Positions 46,691 to 47,247 of a stretch of DNA of 47,247 nucleotides are shown here, one piece after another. The stretch is from Phycisphaeraceae bacterium (GTDB lineage Bacteria > Planctomycetota > Phycisphaerae > Phycisphaerales > Zrk34), in the NCBI GenBank assembly GCA_028282805.1, contig JANQHD010000050.1, positions 1 through 47,247 on the forward strand. The letters run 5' to 3'. The notes beneath the pieces are model-generated. The model saw only the letters and a list, made by a program, of their open reading frames with translations. It was not told where the DNA came from and did no database searches. Each line of letters opens with the position of its first letter. Position 1 is the stretch's first letter. A program made the translations under genes and the position numbers.

Positions 46691-47026
46691 ATGCCGGCCG
46701 CGTTACCTAACCGACTGCGGGAATGCCGCAAGAGAGCCAACATGAGCATGAACGCTCTGGCCGAACGGGTGGGAACCTCAAAGAGCCAGATCGACAAACT
46801 GGAACGCGGTGAACGTCGGCTCTCTCTTGACTGGATGATCCGCTTAGCCCAAGCCTTGGGCTGTCACCCTATCGAGTTTCTTCCGCTAGAAGTGGGTCAG
46901 CGATCGCAAACGGATCGCTGGTTGGCGGAACACGGTATCGAGATCATCAAAAAGGGCCAGACGCTTCAAATTCGCCTTTCCCGCAAGCCCTTGATTCAAC
47001 TCAGTTTTTGCCCGGAAATGGACTAA
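46691..47026 (+). CDS. XRE-family transcriptional regulator
   Basis: The protein has 111 residues. A Cro/C1 helix-turn-helix fills residues 6-60: LRECRKRANMSMNALAERVG, TSKSQIDKLERGERRLSLDWMIRLAQALGCHPIEFLP. A short C-terminal part follows with IEIIKKGQTLQIRLSRKP. ATG 46691 has GGGGGAG 10 bases upstream; the longer frame from 46643 is less likely. The 262 bases before it (46429-46690) show a short C4/G4 hairpin with T run near 46544-46560 and no gene. Confidence 0.8.
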   Translation: MPAALPNRLRECRKRANMSMNALAERVGTSKSQIDKLERGERRLSLDWMIRLAQALGCHPIEFLPLEVGQRSQTDRWLAEHGIEIIKKGQTLQIRLSRKPLIQLSFCPEMD

Positions 47027-47039
47027 ATCACAAGAAAAA

Positions 47040-47090
47040 CTGGACTCTGGCGTGAGGGTGTGCGATAATAAACGTACGTGTTAACGTACG
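47040..47090 (+). promoter_or_regulatory. Promoter and operator of the antitoxin gene
   Basis: CTGGAC (47040-47045) and GATAAT (47064-47069) are spaced by 18 bases. Downstream, AACGTACG occurs at 47071-47078 and again at 47083-47090, a repeated palindromic hexamer CGTACG, 12 bases apart. Such paired sites suit autoregulation by a Phd/YefM-type antitoxin. Confidence 0.55.
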
Positions 47091-47121
47091 CTACAGCGTA
47101 AACAAAACGAGAGTTTGAGCC

Positions 47122-47247
47122 ATGAGAACAGACGATATCACCAGCGTGACCCAGCATCGCGATCACCTCCGCGACCACCTCAACCAGGTGAAACAGACGG
47201 GTCGGCCCATGTTCATCACCAACCGCGGCGGCGAGACCGAAGCGGTC
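47122..47247 (+). CDS. Phd/YefM-type antitoxin, N-terminal part (cut by window end)
   Basis: The 42 visible residues read MRTDDITSVTQHRDHLRDHL...TGRPMFITNRGGETEAV. This matches the N-terminal DNA-binding half of prevent-host-death antitoxins (xIxxVTexrxxl...vk-tgrPvfITnrGk-xaV). A RelE/ParE-type toxin gene would be expected just outside the window. The promoter region has paired CGTACG sites, consistent with autoregulation. A GAGAG site precedes the ATG. Confidence 0.85.
   Translation, partial: MRTDDITSVTQHRDHLRDHLNQVKQTGRPMFITNRGGETEAV

Larger units (their letters stand above)
38590..47247. mobile_element. Integrative element in tRNA-Ser(GCT) (right end beyond window)
   Basis: From the tRNA 3' end onward the content changes. 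There is a tyrosine integrase with excisionase, small unknown proteins, a membrane protein, a conjugative coupling-like ATPase, a sigma-70-like protein, two HTH regulators and a Phd-type antitoxin. GC content appears lower, more so from about 43.8 kb on. No relaxase, mating-pair ATPase or replication protein is seen inside the window, so it could be an ICE whose other genes lie further right, a mobilisable element, or a defence-type island. The tRNA remains intact because the element carries its 3' end. Confidence 0.85.

Overview
The window looks like the chromosome of a GC-rich member of the Planctomycetota, most likely class Phycisphaerae. The evidence is the gene set rather than any marker search: secreted enzymes ending in dockerin-like repeats plus a PEP-CTERM tail, a sulfatase, a Tat-exported Gfo/Idh oxidoreductase, a two-domain DUF1080 protein, a XylR-type (LacI-like sensor plus AraC) regulator, and long-leader housekeeping genes. 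Most genes stand alone or in pairs, and intergenic spaces are full of short dispersed hairpin repeats.

Layout. 1-5.5 kb: the 3' end of a dockerin/PEP-CTERM gene, a XylR-type regulator, a PEP-CTERM metallophosphoesterase and a DUF1080 protein, a carbohydrate/surface block. 5.6-21.3 kb: mostly housekeeping, with tRNA-Ser(GGA), truB, tRNA-Ile2(CAT), an alkaline-phosphatase-fold TPR protein, a sulfotransferase, aroF with an aromatic-codon leader peptide and attenuator, deoC, a QueC-like protein, a HAL2/CysQ-like phosphatase, a YmdB-like phosphodiesterase, a P-loop/deoxyribosyltransferase-like protein, a PIN-TRAM membrane protein and trigger factor. 21.4-25.9 kb: a membrane protein, a sulfatase preceded by a perfect 32-bp palindrome, and a Gfo/Idh oxidoreductase. 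25.9-26.8 kb: a lower-GC patch with a small basic protein and a frameshifted protein that resembles ADP-ribosyltransferases. 27.2-33.2 kb: small conserved genes, clpX, a DUF4259 membrane protein, a DinB-like protein and a MoaD/BNR-repeat gene pair. 33.3-38.1 kb: a GH30-like secreted glycosidase, a Kelch-like PEP-CTERM protein and two gene relics.

38.5 kb to the window end: an integrative element inserted at the 3' end of tRNA-Ser(GCT). It has a tyrosine integrase and excisionase next to the tRNA. Upstream of them on the same strand lie a sigma-70-like protein, a VirD4/TraD-like ATPase, a membrane protein and two small proteins. Divergent to these are an HTH protein, a membrane protein, an XRE regulator and the start of a Phd/YefM-type antitoxin. 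The far end of the element is outside the window.

Points most worth following: the apparently leaderless aromatic leader peptide controlling aroF; the small protein/ART-like pair with its one-base frameshift; the 32-bp palindrome; the sigma factor/coupling ATPase cassette in the tRNA-Ser element; and two tRNA genes whose 3' ends are partly duplicated from the T-loop onward, as old integration scars would be. All family names rest on motifs read by eye; no database search was possible.
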